64,000 nt of DNA from Actinomadura alba (GCF_014323705.1 NZ_JABVEC010000004.1:1-64000), one strand, 5' to 3'. Shown: positions 51,959 through 61,703, counted from the first letter of the stretch. Program-made: numbers and translations. Notes: generated by a model not told the origin, from the sequence alone.

Positions 51959-52813
51959 TCAGACGATCTGCGCGGTCGTGCGATGAAAGGTCTCCACGGC
52001 GCCGAACACCTCCGCGAGGTGCCGCTCGGCCAGCGGCAGAACCTCGGCGACCGTCACCGTCCGGCCGAGCTCGCGGGTGAGGGAGGTCACCCCGGCATCC
52101 CGGATCCCGCACGGAACGATGCGGTCGAACCATGACATGTCGCAGTCGCAGTTGATCTCGAACCCGTGCATCGTGACGCCACGTGAGACCCTGATGCCGA
52201 TCGCGGCGATCTTCCGGTCGGGCACACCCGGCACCCACACGCCACTGCGGCCCTCGACCCGCTTGGTCTCGAGGCCCAGATCGGCGCAGACCCGCATCAG
52301 GACCTCTTCGAGCGTCCGTACGTACGCGACGACATCGACCGGATCCGGCAGCCGGACGATCGGATAGCCGACCAACTGCCCCGGCCCGTGCCATGTGATC
52401 TTCCCGCCACGGTCGATGTCGATCACCGGGGCACCGGGATCCCCGATCGGGCGGTCGGCCGGCTCGGTGCGCTTGCCCGCGGTGTAGACCGGCGGGTGCT
52501 CCAGCAACAGGCACGTGTCGGCGATCTCACCGGCGACCCGGCGCTCGTGCGTGCGCCGCTGAAGGTCCCAGCCACGCTCGTACGGAACCGCGTGCGCGCC
52601 GAAGCCGGCGTGCACGAACACCAGCTCGCGTGTCTGGACGCGCCCCGCGTGGTGGAGGGCCTGCTCCGGTCCGCTCCGCTCGCTCGGCGGGCGCTTTACG
52701 TGGAGGGTCTTCTGGGACGCCTCACGAACGTCGCCCGCATTCTCGGTGCTCCGCTCGTTCGGCGGTTGCGGTGTGTGGGGGGACCTCTGCGTTGCCTCAC
52801 GAACGTCGCTCAC
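51959..52813 (-). CDS. lipB: Octanoyl-[acyl carrier protein]-protein N-octanoyltransferase with repeat extension
   Basis: Moves octanoate from ACP to lipoyl domains, before LipA. The conserved domain runs from about residue 62 ([20 protein letters not shown]): [53 protein letters not shown] with the catalytic Lys and [19 protein letters not shown] with the catalytic Cys. The 284-residue length exceeds the usual 210-240 because the first 57 residues are two 25-residue repeats (DVREA.Q..H....PP.ERS) and a linker. The start is set by TAAGCT with 6 nt before the GTG at 52813; a GTG inside LVFVHAG would remove the extension. Confidence 0.93.
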   Translation of the reverse strand: MSDVREATQRSPHTPQPPNERSTENAGDVREASQKTLHVKRPPSERSGPEQALHHAGRVQTRELVFVHAGFGAHAVPYERGWDLQRRTHERRVAGEIADTCLLLEHPPVYTAGKRTEPADRPIGDPGAPVIDIDRGGKITWHGPGQLVGYPIVRLPDPVDVVAYVRTLEEVLMRVCADLGLETKRVEGRSGVWVPGVPDRKIAAIGIRVSRGVTMHGFEINCDCDMSWFDRIVPCGIRDAGVTSLTRELGRTVTVAEVLPLAERHLAEVFGAVETFHRTTAQIV

Positions 52814-52822
52814 GCATCCAGC
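52673..52822 (-). repeat. 75-bp tandem duplication at the 5' end of lipB
   Basis: Copies 52673-52747 and 52748-52822 share GCTCCGCTC-TTCGGCGG-like starts and an identical GCCTCACGAACGTCGC 46 bp further on (plus-strand view). The period of 75 bp equals 25 codons, so the lipB frame stays open. The middles have diverged, the ends are conserved. No third copy was found in the window. Confidence 0.75.
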
Positions 52823-52825
52823 TTA
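52814..52825 (-). promoter_or_regulatory. -10 element for leaderless lipB mRNA
   Basis: Minus strand TAAGCT (52820-52825), 6 nt (GGATGC), GTG at 52813. It lies within the few bases between the peptidase E stop (52830) and lipB. Confidence 0.5.
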
Positions 52826-52829
52826 TGTC

Positions 52830-53567
52830 TCACGGGGCGCTGAGCAGCCGGGGCTCGATAGTCGTCTCCTTCGCGGCGCCCGAGCCGTCGGGCTCGATGA
52901 GATGGGCGGACGCCCCCTCGCGGTACGACACGGCCTGCACGAACTCGGTGTCGACGTAGTGCAGCGCCACCGATTCGTCGGCGGCGTACCCGGTCGGCAG
53001 GGTGCCCGCGCCGACGAGCCGCTGCAACAGCGGCCGGCGCTGGGTGTCGCTGTTGTAATGCACGCCACAGGAGTAAGGCAGGAACCCGAGCCCGTCGGTG
53101 AGCGGGCGCAGCTCCGGCCCGAACGAGTCGGTGTTGCCGCCGACGTGCCAGCACAGGGCCCCCGCGCTCTGCCCCGAGAGCACCACCCCGGCCTCCCACG
53201 CCTCCCGGAACACCTCGTCCAGGCCGTGCAGCCGCCAGAGCGCGAGGAGGTTCGCCACGCTTCCGCCGAGCACGTACACGAGATCCTGGCTCAGCAGATG
53301 CGCCCGCATGTCGGCGACGTTCGGCATCGGGAACAGCGCGAGATGGCTGATGTCGGCGTCGAGCTGGGAGAAGCCCTGGTACGCGGTGGCGATCCTGTCG
53401 GCTCCGTCGCCGAGGGCCGTCGCGAGGAAGCACACCCGTGGCCGGTCCACGCCCGTCAGGTCGAGGGCGTACCGCAGCAGCGGGCTCGGCCTCACCCCGC
53501 ACCGGGTGTCAGGCAGGAAGGTGCCCCCGCCGATGGCGAGGATGTGCGGTTGCCCGTCAGTGCTCAT
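52830..53567 (-). CDS. Peptidase E family (S51) protein
   Basis: Class I glutamine-amidotransferase-like serine peptidase related to alpha-aspartyl dipeptidase. The 245-residue product has HILAIGGGTF at the start, VCFLATALGDGADRI, and the nucleophile elbow VVLSGQSAGALCWH with the catalytic Ser, followed by LPYSCGVHYNSD with the His. GQSAG, rather than the GSSAG of strict peptidase E, is common in the actinobacterial branch, so specificity for Asp-X dipeptides is uncertain. It ends 16 bp before lipB on the same strand. Confidence 0.87.
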   Translation of the reverse strand: MSTDGQPHILAIGGGTFLPDTRCGVRPSPLLRYALDLTGVDRPRVCFLATALGDGADRIATAYQGFSQLDADISHLALFPMPNVADMRAHLLSQDLVYVLGGSVANLLALWRLHGLDEVFREAWEAGVVLSGQSAGALCWHVGGNTDSFGPELRPLTDGLGFLPYSCGVHYNSDTQRRPLLQRLVGAGTLPTGYAADESVALHYVDTEFVQAVSYREGASAHLIEPDGSGAAKETTIEPRLLSAP

Positions 53568-53698
53568 GGCTCATTGCTCGCTCTCCATCCGATGGCGGTC
53601 ACTGGTCACCGTAGGGCCGCGCCGATGACTCACGACCGCGACTTTGACGGTTCTTGGGTCGGAACAGGCCTGTCGGCCTCCGGGGGCGCCGGATCGGC

Positions 53699-54322
53699 TC
53701 ATGGGGTCACCGGCCACTTCCGGACACCTCCCTCCCGGCACAGGCGCGCGGTGGCCACGTGCTGGAACCACCGCGACGCGATCGCCCGTCCGTTGGGGAG
53801 GACATGCGGATCCGGACCGCTCCCCGGACCGAACCCAGCGGTGATCAGCGATCGCTGTGAGGCGATGTTGGCCTCCTCGGTTCCGGCCGAGAGCTCCCCG
53901 ATGCCCAGGTGCTCGTGCGCGAGGCGCGCGGCGGCCTGGAACATCTCGGCGCCGAGGCCACGGCCGCGGCTGGCGGGGGCCAGCCACCCGCCCAGCTCGT
54001 GGCGCCGCCGGTCCGGTGCGAAAACGATGCCGACCATGCCGACGAGCAGTCCGGTACCGCGGTCGAGCGCGGCGAAGTAGTCGTGCGAGCCCGTCTTCCC
54101 GGCACCCGCGGCCCGGTCCCCCCGGGGCGCGGACTCGAGGCACCTCGTACGCAGCGGCTCGGGACAGATCTGCTCCGCTCTCCAGCCCAGCCAGCGCTGA
54201 GCCCGGTCGTCGGACGCGGCGGCCAGCCCGGCCAGCATGTCCTCGAGCCCGGCGGTCCTGAGCAGGATCGGTCCGCACCGGACCAGGTGCCTGCGCCGAC
54301 CGCAGCGGCCGTCGGTGTTCAC
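53699..54322 (-). CDS. GNAT family N-acetyltransferase
   Basis: Acetyl-CoA-dependent acetyltransferase of the RimJ/RimL-like group; substrate unknown. The 207-residue product starts with a Cys/Arg-rich stretch, then the fold: GPILLRTAGLEDMLAGLAAA, GLLVGMVGIVFAP, the acetyl-CoA loop ELGGWLAPASRGRGLGAEMF (Q/R-x-x-G-x-G/A form) near residue 120 and ELSAGTEEANIASQRSLITAGF. The C-terminal WFQHVATARL is extra. Its ATG overlaps the stop of the epimerase-like gene, so translation is coupled. Confidence 0.85.
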   Translation of the reverse strand: MNTDGRCGRRRHLVRCGPILLRTAGLEDMLAGLAAASDDRAQRWLGWRAEQICPEPLRTRCLESAPRGDRAAGAGKTGSHDYFAALDRGTGLLVGMVGIVFAPDRRRHELGGWLAPASRGRGLGAEMFQAAARLAHEHLGIGELSAGTEEANIASQRSLITAGFGPGSGPDPHVLPNGRAIASRWFQHVATARLCREGGVRKWPVTP

Positions 54323-55215
54323 GCCGACGGGCGGTCCGGTCTCAGGGCGGAGTCGAGGTCGGGTCGCTCGAACGAGAAACCGGATTCGGTGAGCCGCCGG
54401 GGGAGGACCCGCTGGCTGATGAGCAGGCCCTCGTCGGCGAAGCCGTCCAGGGCCGCCCTGAGGGCGAACGAGGGTACGGAGAACACCGCGGGCCGGCGCA
54501 CCGCCCGGCCGAGCGCCTTGGTGAACTCGGCGTTCGTCGCCGGCTGCGGCGCCGTCAGGTTCACCGGCCCCGTGAGGTCGTCACGCTCGATGAGCAGGCG
54601 CAGTGCCGCGATCTCGTCGGGCAGCGAGATCCAGCTCATCCACTGCCGGCCGTCGCCGAGCCGCCCGCCGAGGCCCAGCCTGAAGAGCGGGAGGACCTTG
54701 GCGAGGAGTCCGCCCTCGCGGGTCAGGACGACGCCGGAGCGCGGATGCACGACCCGGATGCCGGCCTTGGCCGCGGGTGCCGCCGCGGCCTCCCAGTCGC
54801 GCACCATCTCGGCGAGGAAGCCCGCCCCCATCGGCGCGGACTCGTCGGCGTCCGTGCCCGCGGTGTCGCCGTAGAAGCCGACCGCCGACCCCGACACGAG
54901 GACTCGCGGTGGCCGCTTCAGCCCGGCCAGTGCCTCGGCCAGCGTGCGGGTGCCCACGACCCTGCTGTCGCGCAGCTTCTTCTTGTACGACTCGGTCCAG
55001 CGCCTGTCCCCGATGCCCGCACCGGCCAGATGCACGACGGCGTCCACGCCCTCGAGAGCCGCCGTGTCGACCGTCCCGGACGGGTCCCACCGGGCCTCGT
55101 CGGGCCTCTCGGGCTCTTTGCGGACGAGGCGGGTCACCTCGTCTCCGTCCTCGCGCAGGGCCCGGACCAGCGCCGTGCCGATCGGTCCACTGGAGCCGCT
55201 GACCGCGATCCTCAT
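54319..55215 (-). CDS. TIGR01777 family NAD-dependent epimerase-like protein
   Basis: Extended SDR of the YfcH/SulA-related TIGR01777 group, widespread but without a firm function. The 298-residue product has the dinucleotide motif RIAVSGSSGPIGTALVRAL, VHLAGAGIGDRRWTESYKKKL, RVLVSGSAVGFYGD and VVHPRSGVVLTREGG, and the C-terminal DUF1731 region (FALRAALDGFADEGLLISQR, then RLTESGFSF). The ATG at 55215 stands 7 nt after TAGGGT, so a near-leaderless mRNA is likely. It heads a two-gene unit with the GNAT gene. Confidence 0.88.
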   Translation of the reverse strand: MRIAVSGSSGPIGTALVRALREDGDEVTRLVRKEPERPDEARWDPSGTVDTAALEGVDAVVHLAGAGIGDRRWTESYKKKLRDSRVVGTRTLAEALAGLKRPPRVLVSGSAVGFYGDTAGTDADESAPMGAGFLAEMVRDWEAAAAPAAKAGIRVVHPRSGVVLTREGGLLAKVLPLFRLGLGGRLGDGRQWMSWISLPDEIAALRLLIERDDLTGPVNLTAPQPATNAEFTKALGRAVRRPAVFSVPSFALRAALDGFADEGLLISQRVLPRRLTESGFSFERPDLDSALRPDRPSA

Positions 55216-55391
55216 GTGAATCACCCTAACCACGTGATCGGCGGCAACGGCGGCGGGCGCGCGGTTCAGCGAGGTTCTGCAGTCCGCTCGTCCCGCTGGT
55301 GCCACTTGTCCGGCGGCGCTGACCGGCTCGCGGGCCCTGGTCGAGCCGTACGTCCGGCCCACCGGGGCGACCCCCGTCTCAGCCGAGACGA

Positions 55392-55437
55392 ACGGACCCC
55401 GCTCCGGCCGCATGTGCGTGGCCGGAGCGGGGTCCGT
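55392..55437 (-). terminator. 18-bp perfect hairpin after sucB
   Basis: ACGGACCCCGCTCCGGCC and its exact complement GGCCGGAGCGGGGTCCGT are separated by a 10-nt loop, 15 bp beyond the sucB stop. There is no U-tract on the minus strand. It is likely the end of the pepA-lpdA-sucB transcription unit. Confidence 0.75.
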
Positions 55438-55452
55438 CGGTCCAGAACGGCG

Positions 55453-56913
55453 TCAGGCGAGACCGAGCTCGGCCTCGAAGTTGCCCTCTTCGAGGCGGTG
55501 CTTGATCGTCCCGAGGAAGCGCGCCGCGTCGGCACCGTCGACGAGCCGGTGGTCGTACGTCAGCGCCAGGTAGAGCATCGAGCGCACCGCGATGACCTCG
55601 CCGAGGTCGGGGTCGTCGATGACCGCCGGCCGCTTCACGACGGCGCCGGTGCCGAGGATCGCCACCTGCGGCTGGAAGATGATCGGCGTGTCGAACAGCG
55701 CGCCGCGGCTGCCGGTGTTGGTCAGCGTGAACGTGCCACCGGTCAGCTCGTCCGGGCTGACGTTCCCCGCCCGAGTGCGCTCAGCCAGGTCGGCGATCTT
55801 CCGGGCGATGCCGACGAGGTTCAGCTCACCGGCGTCGCGGATCGTCGCCGCCAGCAGGCCGCGCTCGGTATCGACCGCGAAGCCGAGGTGCTCGGCGTCG
55901 TAGTAGGTCACCTCGTTCTTCTCGGCGTCGAGGACCGCGTTGAGCTTCGGATGCGCCTTGAGCGCCTCGATGGTCGCGAGCGCGAAGAAGGGCATGTACG
56001 TCAGCTTGACGCCCTCGCGCGACGCGAAGTCCGCCTTGGTTCGGTCGCGCAACCGGGCGATCTTGGTGACGTCGACCTCGACCACGCTCGTGAGCTGGGC
56101 GGAGGTCTGCAGCGACTCGACCATGCGCCGGGCGATGGTCTGCCGCAGGCGCGACATCTTCTCGGTGGTACCGCGCACCCGGGTGGCCTCCGCCGAGGGC
56201 ACCGCTGGTGCGGCCGCCGCCTTCGGCGCGGCCGGAGCCTGCCGAGCGGGCGCCGCCGGAGCCTCCTGCGCGGCCGGGGGCGCGGCCTGCTGTGCCCGCT
56301 GTGCCTCCTGCGCCTGCCGGGCCTGCTGAGCCCGGGCCGCCTCGAGCACGTCCTGCTTACGGATGCGCCCGCCCACACCGGTGCCCTGTACCGACGACAG
56401 GTCGACGCTGTGCTCGGTCGCGAGCTTGCGGACCAGCGGCGTGACGTACGGGCTCTCGCCCGAAGGCCCGGCGGCCGGTTCCGGAGCCCGGGGCTGCGGC
56501 GCCGGTTGCGCGGCCGCGGCCGGAGCCTGCGGCTGCGCGGGCGGCCACGGGGCGGGCGCGGGTGGTGCGGCGGGGGCCTGGGCCTCGGGTTCGGGCTGCG
56601 GCTCGGGTTCGGGCTCCGGCTCGGGCGCGGGAGCCTCCTCCTGCTCCTGCGCGGCGGCCCCGCCGGACGCCTCGCCCCCCTGGTCGATGATCGCGAGCTC
56701 TGCCCCGACCTCGACGGTCTCGTCCTCGGCGACGGTGATGCTGCTCAGGATGCCCGACGCCGGTGAAGGGATCTCGGTGTCGACCTTGTCGGTCGACACT
56801 TCGAGGAGCGGCTCGTCGGTCTCGACCGACTCGCCCTCCTTCTTCAGCCAGCGGGTGACGGTGCCCTCGGTAACGCTCTCACCGAGCTGCGGCATGGTGA
56901 CGGAGACCGGCAT
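55453..56913 (-). CDS. sucB: 2-oxoglutarate dehydrogenase E2, dihydrolipoyl succinyltransferase
   Basis: Lipoate-bearing acyltransferase core of a 2-oxo acid dehydrogenase. In the 486-residue product, one lipoyl domain (1-78) carries the modified Lys in [14 protein letters not shown]; a long Ala/Pro/Glu linker follows; the E3-binding domain is near 150-190 ([20 protein letters not shown]); a second Ala/Gln linker leads to the catalytic domain (250-486) with the His in [17 protein letters not shown]. In actinobacteria such E2 proteins can serve both pyruvate and 2-oxoglutarate complexes, so the name is the conventional one. It starts 38 bp after the lpdA stop. Confidence 0.93.
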   Translation of the reverse strand: MPVSVTMPQLGESVTEGTVTRWLKKEGESVETDEPLLEVSTDKVDTEIPSPASGILSSITVAEDETVEVGAELAIIDQGGEASGGAAAQEQEEAPAPEPEPEPEPQPEPEAQAPAAPPAPAPWPPAQPQAPAAAAQPAPQPRAPEPAAGPSGESPYVTPLVRKLATEHSVDLSSVQGTGVGGRIRKQDVLEAARAQQARQAQEAQRAQQAAPPAAQEAPAAPARQAPAAPKAAAAPAVPSAEATRVRGTTEKMSRLRQTIARRMVESLQTSAQLTSVVEVDVTKIARLRDRTKADFASREGVKLTYMPFFALATIEALKAHPKLNAVLDAEKNEVTYYDAEHLGFAVDTERGLLAATIRDAGELNLVGIARKIADLAERTRAGNVSPDELTGGTFTLTNTGSRGALFDTPIIFQPQVAILGTGAVVKRPAVIDDPDLGEVIAVRSMLYLALTYDHRLVDGADAARFLGTIKHRLEEGNFEAELGLA

Positions 56914-56951
56914 GGCTCTCAGCGACTCCTTAGAGATACTGGTTCGGGGCT

Positions 56952-58343
56952 TCAGCCGTGTACGTGCAGCGGCTTGCCGGCGAGCGCGAGGTGGGCCTCG
57001 CCGATCGCCTCGGACTGGGTCGGGTGGGGGTGGATCAGCTGTGCGACCTCGGACGGGAGGGCTTCCCAGTTGTAGATGAGCTGCCCCTCGGCCACGAGTT
57101 CGCCCACCCGGCTGCCGACCATGTGGATGCCGAGAACGGGTCCGTCCTTGGCGGCGATCACCTTGACCTCGCCCTGGGTCGCCAGGATCTTGCTCTTGGG
57201 GTTGCCGGCGAGGTCGTAGGTCACCTCGACGGTGTCGTGGCCCCGCTCCTTGGCCACCGCGGAGGTGATGCCGACCGAGGCGACCTCGGGCTCGGAGTAG
57301 GTGATGCGCGGGACGCCGTCGTAGTCGATCGGGGCGGGGTTCAGTTCACCCAGCCGCTCGGCCACGAGGATGCCCTCGGCGAAGCCGACGTGTGCCAGCT
57401 GCAGCGTCGGGATGAGGTCGCCGACCGCCGAGATGGTGGGGACGCTGGTGCGGCAGTACTCGTCGACCTTGACGAAGCCGCGCTCGACCTCGACGCCGAC
57501 CTCCTCGAAGCCGAGGTCCTGCGAGACGGGTCCACGGCCGACCGCGACGAGCAGGATCTCGGCGTCGATGGTCTTGCCGCCCTCGAGGGTGACGGACACG
57601 CCGCCGTCGTTCGGCTTGGCGCTCTCGAACCGTACGCCCAGCTCGTACTTGATGCCGCGCTTGCGGAACGCGCGCTCGAGCCGCTTGGAACTGGACTCCT
57701 CCTCGAGCGGCAGGAGGTGCGGAAGCGCCTCGACGATCGTCACCTCGGCGCCGAAGGAACGCCAGACGCTGGCGAACTCGACCCCGATGACGCCGCCGCC
57801 CAGGATGACCACCGAGGACGGCACCCGGTCGAGCACGAGCGCGTGGTCGCTGGAGATGATCCGCTCACCGTCGATGTCCAGGCCGGGCAGCGACTTGGGC
57901 GCGGAGCCGGTCGCGAGGACGATGTGGCCGCCCTCGACCGTGCTGGTCTGGCCGTCCGCCGCGGTGACCTCCACCTGGGTGGGGCCGGCGAGCCGGCCGG
58001 TGCCCTCGATGATGGTGATCTTCTTGCTCTTGAGCAGGCCGGTGAGGCCCTTCACCGTGGTCGTGACGACCTTGTCCTTGTACGCGTGGACTCCGGCGAT
58101 GTCGATGCCCTCGAACTGGGCCTTGATCCCGAAGGTGGCGCTCTCACGCGTCTGGTCCGCAACCTCGGCGGCGTGCAGGAGGGCCTTGGTCGGGATGCAG
58201 CCGCGATTGAGGCAGGTGCCGCCCAGCTTGTCCTTCTCGATGAGTGCGACACTCATGCCGAGCTCTACGGCCCGTAGGGCACACGCATAACCGCCGCTGC
58301 CACCACCTAGGACGACGATGTCAAAGTGGCCGCTATTCGCCAC
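56952..58343 (-). CDS. lpdA: Dihydrolipoyl dehydrogenase (E3)
   Basis: FAD enzyme that reoxidises dihydrolipoyl groups on E2 with NAD+. The 463-residue product has the FAD motif [16 protein letters not shown], the redox disulfide [18 protein letters not shown], the NAD motif [18 protein letters not shown], the second FAD motif [15 protein letters not shown] and the C-terminal His/Glu pair [16 protein letters not shown]. The GTG start has AAGGAG at a good distance. It lies between pepA and sucB in one transcription direction, a conserved actinobacterial arrangement. Confidence 0.97.
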   Translation of the reverse strand: MANSGHFDIVVLGGGSGGYACALRAVELGMSVALIEKDKLGGTCLNRGCIPTKALLHAAEVADQTRESATFGIKAQFEGIDIAGVHAYKDKVVTTTVKGLTGLLKSKKITIIEGTGRLAGPTQVEVTAADGQTSTVEGGHIVLATGSAPKSLPGLDIDGERIISSDHALVLDRVPSSVVILGGGVIGVEFASVWRSFGAEVTIVEALPHLLPLEEESSSKRLERAFRKRGIKYELGVRFESAKPNDGGVSVTLEGGKTIDAEILLVAVGRGPVSQDLGFEEVGVEVERGFVKVDEYCRTSVPTISAVGDLIPTLQLAHVGFAEGILVAERLGELNPAPIDYDGVPRITYSEPEVASVGITSAVAKERGHDTVEVTYDLAGNPKSKILATQGEVKVIAAKDGPVLGIHMVGSRVGELVAEGQLIYNWEALPSEVAQLIHPHPTQSEAIGEAHLALAGKPLHVHG

Positions 58344-58429
58344 GGGACGCTCCTTGTCCGGTATTCACTTGCCGTGAAGGCAATCTTTTCACTTGTCGGC
58401 TCTCGAGGGGCTCGCGGGGGTCTGTGCCG

Positions 58430-59911
58430 TCACAGCGTTCCCGCCGCGACGTCCTCCGCGATCTGGACCAGCGTACGAGTCGCGGCGCCGGTCCCGCCCT
58501 TGGGTGTGTAGCCATAGGGCTCGCCCTTGTGGAAGGACGGACCCGCGATGTCAATATGCGCCCAACGCGCCCCGTCGGGAACGAATTCCCGGAGAAAGAC
58601 GCCCGCGACGAGCATGCCGCCCCACCGCTCGCCGCTGATGTTGGCGATGTCCGCCACCGCGGAGTCGAGACCCTTGCGCAACTCCCCGGGCAGCGGCATG
58701 CCCCACGAGGGCTCGCCGGCGCGCTCGGCCGCAGCGACCACCTTCTCACGGACATCGTCGTCGTTGGCCATAACACCGGCGGTGCGCGCGCCAAGGGCGA
58801 CGAGCTGGGCCCCGGTGAGCGTGGCGACGTCGACGATCAGGTCGGGGTCGTCCTCGCCGGCGCGGACGAGGGCGTCGGCCAGCACGAGCCGGCCCTCGGC
58901 GTCGGTGTTGAGCACCTCCACCGTCTTGCCGCCGTAGATGGTCAGGACGTCCGAGGGCCGCTGCGCGGTGCCGCTCGGCATGTTCTCCGCCATCGCGAGG
59001 TACCCGACCACGTTGACCTTCGGCGCCAGCCTGGCGACCGCGCTGAGCGCGCCGAGGACCGCCGCGGCGCCGCCCATGTCGGACTTCATCCAGTCCATCG
59101 AGTCGGCCGGCTTGAGCGACAGGCCGCCGGAGTCGAACGTGATGCCCTTGCCGACGAGGGCGACGGTCCGGTCGGCCTCCGGGTGCCGGTACGAGAGCCG
59201 GACCAGCCGCGGCGGGTTCACCGAGCCCTGGCCGACGCCGATGATGCCGCCGTAGCCGCCCTCGACCAGCGCCTTCTCGTCGAGCACCTCGATGTCGAGC
59301 CCGGCGTCGGACGCCACCTGGGACGCGACGCCCGCGAAGTCCTCGGGGCCGAGGTCCGACGGCGGGGTGTTCACGAGGTCCCGGACGAGTACGACCGCCT
59401 CGGTGAGGATCTTGGCCCGATCGAGGGCTTCCGCGCCGTCGGTGGCCTCCGAGACGATGGTGAACTCCCGCACCGGGGCCTTGTGGTCCTCGCCCGTGCG
59501 GTACTTCAGGAACGAGTAGTTGCCGAGCAGGGCACCGGTCGCGACCGCGCCGATCTCGTCGGCCGAGGCCGCGGGGAGCGCGAGGCCCACCCGCCCGCTT
59601 CCGGCCAGCGAGCGGACCGCGGCACCGGCGGCGCGGCGCACGCTCTCGGCGTCCGCGGACTCGCCGAGCCCGGCGGCGACGACGATGGGAGCCGTGAGCT
59701 TGCCCAGCGTCGGCAGCTTCGTGACCTCCCCCGCCTTGCCGCCCGCGCCCATGGCGCTCAGGATCTCGAGGAGCCGCCCGTCGTATGCCCGGTCGACGTC
59801 CTCGGCCCCCGGAGCGAGCGCGGCGCCCGAGCCGGTGGAGAGCACGCCGATCACGACGGCGTCGACGTCGATGGCCGACGATGATGTGCTGGCAAGGTCA
59901 ATGGTCGTCAC
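58430..59911 (-). CDS. pepA: Leucyl aminopeptidase (M17)
   Basis: Two-metal cytosolic aminopeptidase of 493 residues. The N-terminal domain (1-170) is variable; the catalytic domain has VALVGKGITFDSGGLSLKPAD in two parts with metal-binding Lys and Asp, MDWMKSDMGGAAAVLGA and the signature NTDAEGRLVLADAL. The Arg of the bicarbonate site is in the signature. GTG start; TAACAT 8 nt upstream suggests an almost leaderless mRNA. First gene of the pepA-lpdA-sucB direction, 86 bp before lpdA. Confidence 0.96.
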   Translation of the reverse strand: MTTIDLASTSSSAIDVDAVVIGVLSTGSGAALAPGAEDVDRAYDGRLLEILSAMGAGGKAGEVTKLPTLGKLTAPIVVAAGLGESADAESVRRAAGAAVRSLAGSGRVGLALPAASADEIGAVATGALLGNYSFLKYRTGEDHKAPVREFTIVSEATDGAEALDRAKILTEAVVLVRDLVNTPPSDLGPEDFAGVASQVASDAGLDIEVLDEKALVEGGYGGIIGVGQGSVNPPRLVRLSYRHPEADRTVALVGKGITFDSGGLSLKPADSMDWMKSDMGGAAAVLGALSAVARLAPKVNVVGYLAMAENMPSGTAQRPSDVLTIYGGKTVEVLNTDAEGRLVLADALVRAGEDDPDLIVDVATLTGAQLVALGARTAGVMANDDDVREKVVAAAERAGEPSWGMPLPGELRKGLDSAVADIANISGERWGGMLVAGVFLREFVPDGARWAHIDIAGPSFHKGEPYGYTPKGGTGAATRTLVQIAEDVAAGTL

Positions 59912-59970
59912 GTAGTCCGATGTTAGTGCCCAGCCAGCCGAGGTTTGCCCGTTTGATCACGCGACACCGC

Positions 59971-60750
59971 TCACGCCAGGGCGGTGACGATCAGGGCGGC
60001 GGTGGCGGCGATCTCGACCAGGGCCCCGAGGACGTCTCCCGTGACGCCGCCGAGCCGGCGCAGCAGGTGCCGGCGGAACAGCCAGGCGCTCACGAGGCCG
60101 GTGACCACCGCCGCGGGCAGGGTGGCCGATCCGGCGACCACGCCGAGCACGACCGCCCCGGCCAGTACGGTCGCGGTCACCGCGGCCGCCGCGGCAGCGG
60201 GGACGCTGCCGGCCACCGTGGCGCCGAGGCCGTCCGGCCGCGCGGCGGGTACACCGCGGCGGCAGGCCCAGGGCAGCGCCAGCCGCCCAGTCGCCGCGGC
60301 CACGACGATCGCCGGCCCGCCGATCCCGTGCCCGCTCGCGGCCGTGAGGGCGGCCACCTGGATCAGCAGCGTCAGCACCAGGGTGACGACGCCGAACGGC
60401 CCGATGTCGGACCGGCGCATGATCTCCAGAGCGCCGGCGGCGGGCCGCCCGCTGCCCAGACCGTCCGCGACGTCGGCGAGGCCGTCCAGGTGCAGGCCCC
60501 GGGTCAGCAGCGCCCCCGCAGTGGCCGCCAGCGCCGCCGCGAGCAGTACCTCGCCGGTGAGCTCTCGGACGCCGGCCAGGACGGCGGCCTGCGCCAGGCC
60601 GAGCAGAGCGCCGACGGCGGGCGCCCAGAGCATCGCGGCCCGCGCCGCCCGCCGGTCCACCCGGCTCACCCGGACCGGGAAGATCGAGAGCGTGCCGATC
60701 GCGAAGCGCAGCCCGGGGCACCAGGCGGATCGCGACGAGATCCGCGTCAT
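59971..60750 (-). CDS. cobS: Adenosylcobinamide-GDP ribazoletransferase (cobalamin synthase)
   Basis: Integral membrane enzyme that joins adenosylcobinamide-GDP and alpha-ribazole, the penultimate step of cobalamin synthesis. The 259-residue product is strongly hydrophobic with about six helices and the conserved acidic motif TRGLHLDGLADVADGLGSG, followed by RSDIGPFGVVTLVLTLL. RFAIGTLSIFPV near the start is also typical. The ATG overlaps the cobU stop (ATGA). cobT is not in the window. Confidence 0.94.
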   Translation of the reverse strand: MTRISSRSAWCPGLRFAIGTLSIFPVRVSRVDRRAARAAMLWAPAVGALLGLAQAAVLAGVRELTGEVLLAAALAATAGALLTRGLHLDGLADVADGLGSGRPAAGALEIMRRSDIGPFGVVTLVLTLLIQVAALTAASGHGIGGPAIVVAAATGRLALPWACRRGVPAARPDGLGATVAGSVPAAAAAAVTATVLAGAVVLGVVAGSATLPAAVVTGLVSAWLFRRHLLRRLGGVTGDVLGALVEIAATAALIVTALA

Positions 60751-61703
60751 GAGAGTTCCAGCGTCCGGCCGGCGACGACGAGGGAGGTCTCCTCGGACTC
60801 GGCGGCGAGACGCTGGTTGAGCCGGCCGAGCAGGTCGCGGAAGACCCTGCCGGCGGGCGAGGTGGGCACCAGCGACAGGCCGACCTCGTCGCTCACCGCC
60901 ACGACATGGGCCTCCGTCGTGCGCCACGCGCCGACCAGCTCGTCGATCCGCGGCTCGACCGCGTCCGCCATCGCCGTCGGCGCGTCCCAGTGGCCGCAGT
61001 CGTCCATGACCGCCGTGAGCCATGTGCCGAGGCCGTCGACGAGCACCGCGCCGGATTCGCCGCGCAGCGTCCCCGCGACGTCGGCCGTCTCGGCCGTACG
61101 CCACCAGGACGGCCGTCGCTCCCGGTGCACGGCGATCCGGGCGCTCCACTCGGGGTCGGCGTCGTCCGCCCGCCCGGTCGCGACGTAGGTGACGTCCGGA
61201 TGCGCGGCGAGCCGCAGTTCCGCCGCACGGGACTTCCCCGAGCGGGAGCCGCCGAGCAGAAGGCACCGGTACGGTCCGCGGCGCGGCCGCAGCCACCACC
61301 CGAGCCGGCGGTCGAGCTCGCCGGGGCTTGCGATCCGGTGGTCGACGTGCACGGCAAGGATCTCGCTGGCGGAGGTCACGGCCCCGGTGCGACGGAGCCG
61401 GCCGAGGTGGTCGGGGCGGCCGACGAGATCGAGCAGTGCCGCGTCGTAGCGGACCCCCGGCATCGGCTCAGGCGCGGCTCCCGGTCCGGACGCGTACAGG
61501 ATCCGTCCACCGCCGGGCGCGCGGACGTCGTGGCCGCCGGGGACCTCCTGGCGGGAGCACTCCTCGAGTGGCAGGCCGTCGACGAGGACCCGGGTCGGGG
61601 GGTGGTGGGCTCCAGAGGCGCGCAGGCGGCCGCAGGAAGCGCAGCGGCAGCCGGGTTCAGGCCAGCCGTGCGGTCCGGCCGTGCCGAGAAGGTCGATTCT
61701 CAT
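60747..61703 (-). CDS. cobU: Adenosylcobinamide kinase/guanylyltransferase with N-terminal MBL-like remnant
   Basis: Phosphorylates adenosylcobinamide and transfers GMP to it. The CobU domain starts near residue 140: P-loop LLLGGSRSGKSRAAELR, THIATG equivalent YVATGRADD, HRERRPSWW with the His that accepts GMP, and VLVDGLGTWL. Before it are about 135 extra residues beginning RIDLLGTAGPHGWPEPGCRCASCGRL in two pieces, which resemble the opening of PhnP-like metallo-beta-lactamase-fold proteins (CxCxxC zinc site), but the HxHxDH signature is absent, so that part is probably inactive. Coupled to cobS. A -10 TAGAGT lies 9 nt before the ATG. Confidence 0.92.
   Translation of the reverse strand: MRIDLLGTAGPHGWPEPGCRCASCGRLRASGAHHPPTRVLVDGLPLEECSRQEVPGGHDVRAPGGGRILYASGPGAAPEPMPGVRYDAALLDLVGRPDHLGRLRRTGAVTSASEILAVHVDHRIASPGELDRRLGWWLRPRRGPYRCLLLGGSRSGKSRAAELRLAAHPDVTYVATGRADDADPEWSARIAVHRERRPSWWRTAETADVAGTLRGESGAVLVDGLGTWLTAVMDDCGHWDAPTAMADAVEPRIDELVGAWRTTEAHVVAVSDEVGLSLVPTSPAGRVFRDLLGRLNQRLAAESEETSLVVAGRTLELS

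Noticed and set aside
52673..52822. The 75-bp tandem repeat as a CRISPR-like or insertion-sequence end.
   Set aside because: Only two copies, no spacers of uniform length, no terminal inverted repeats and no transposase nearby.
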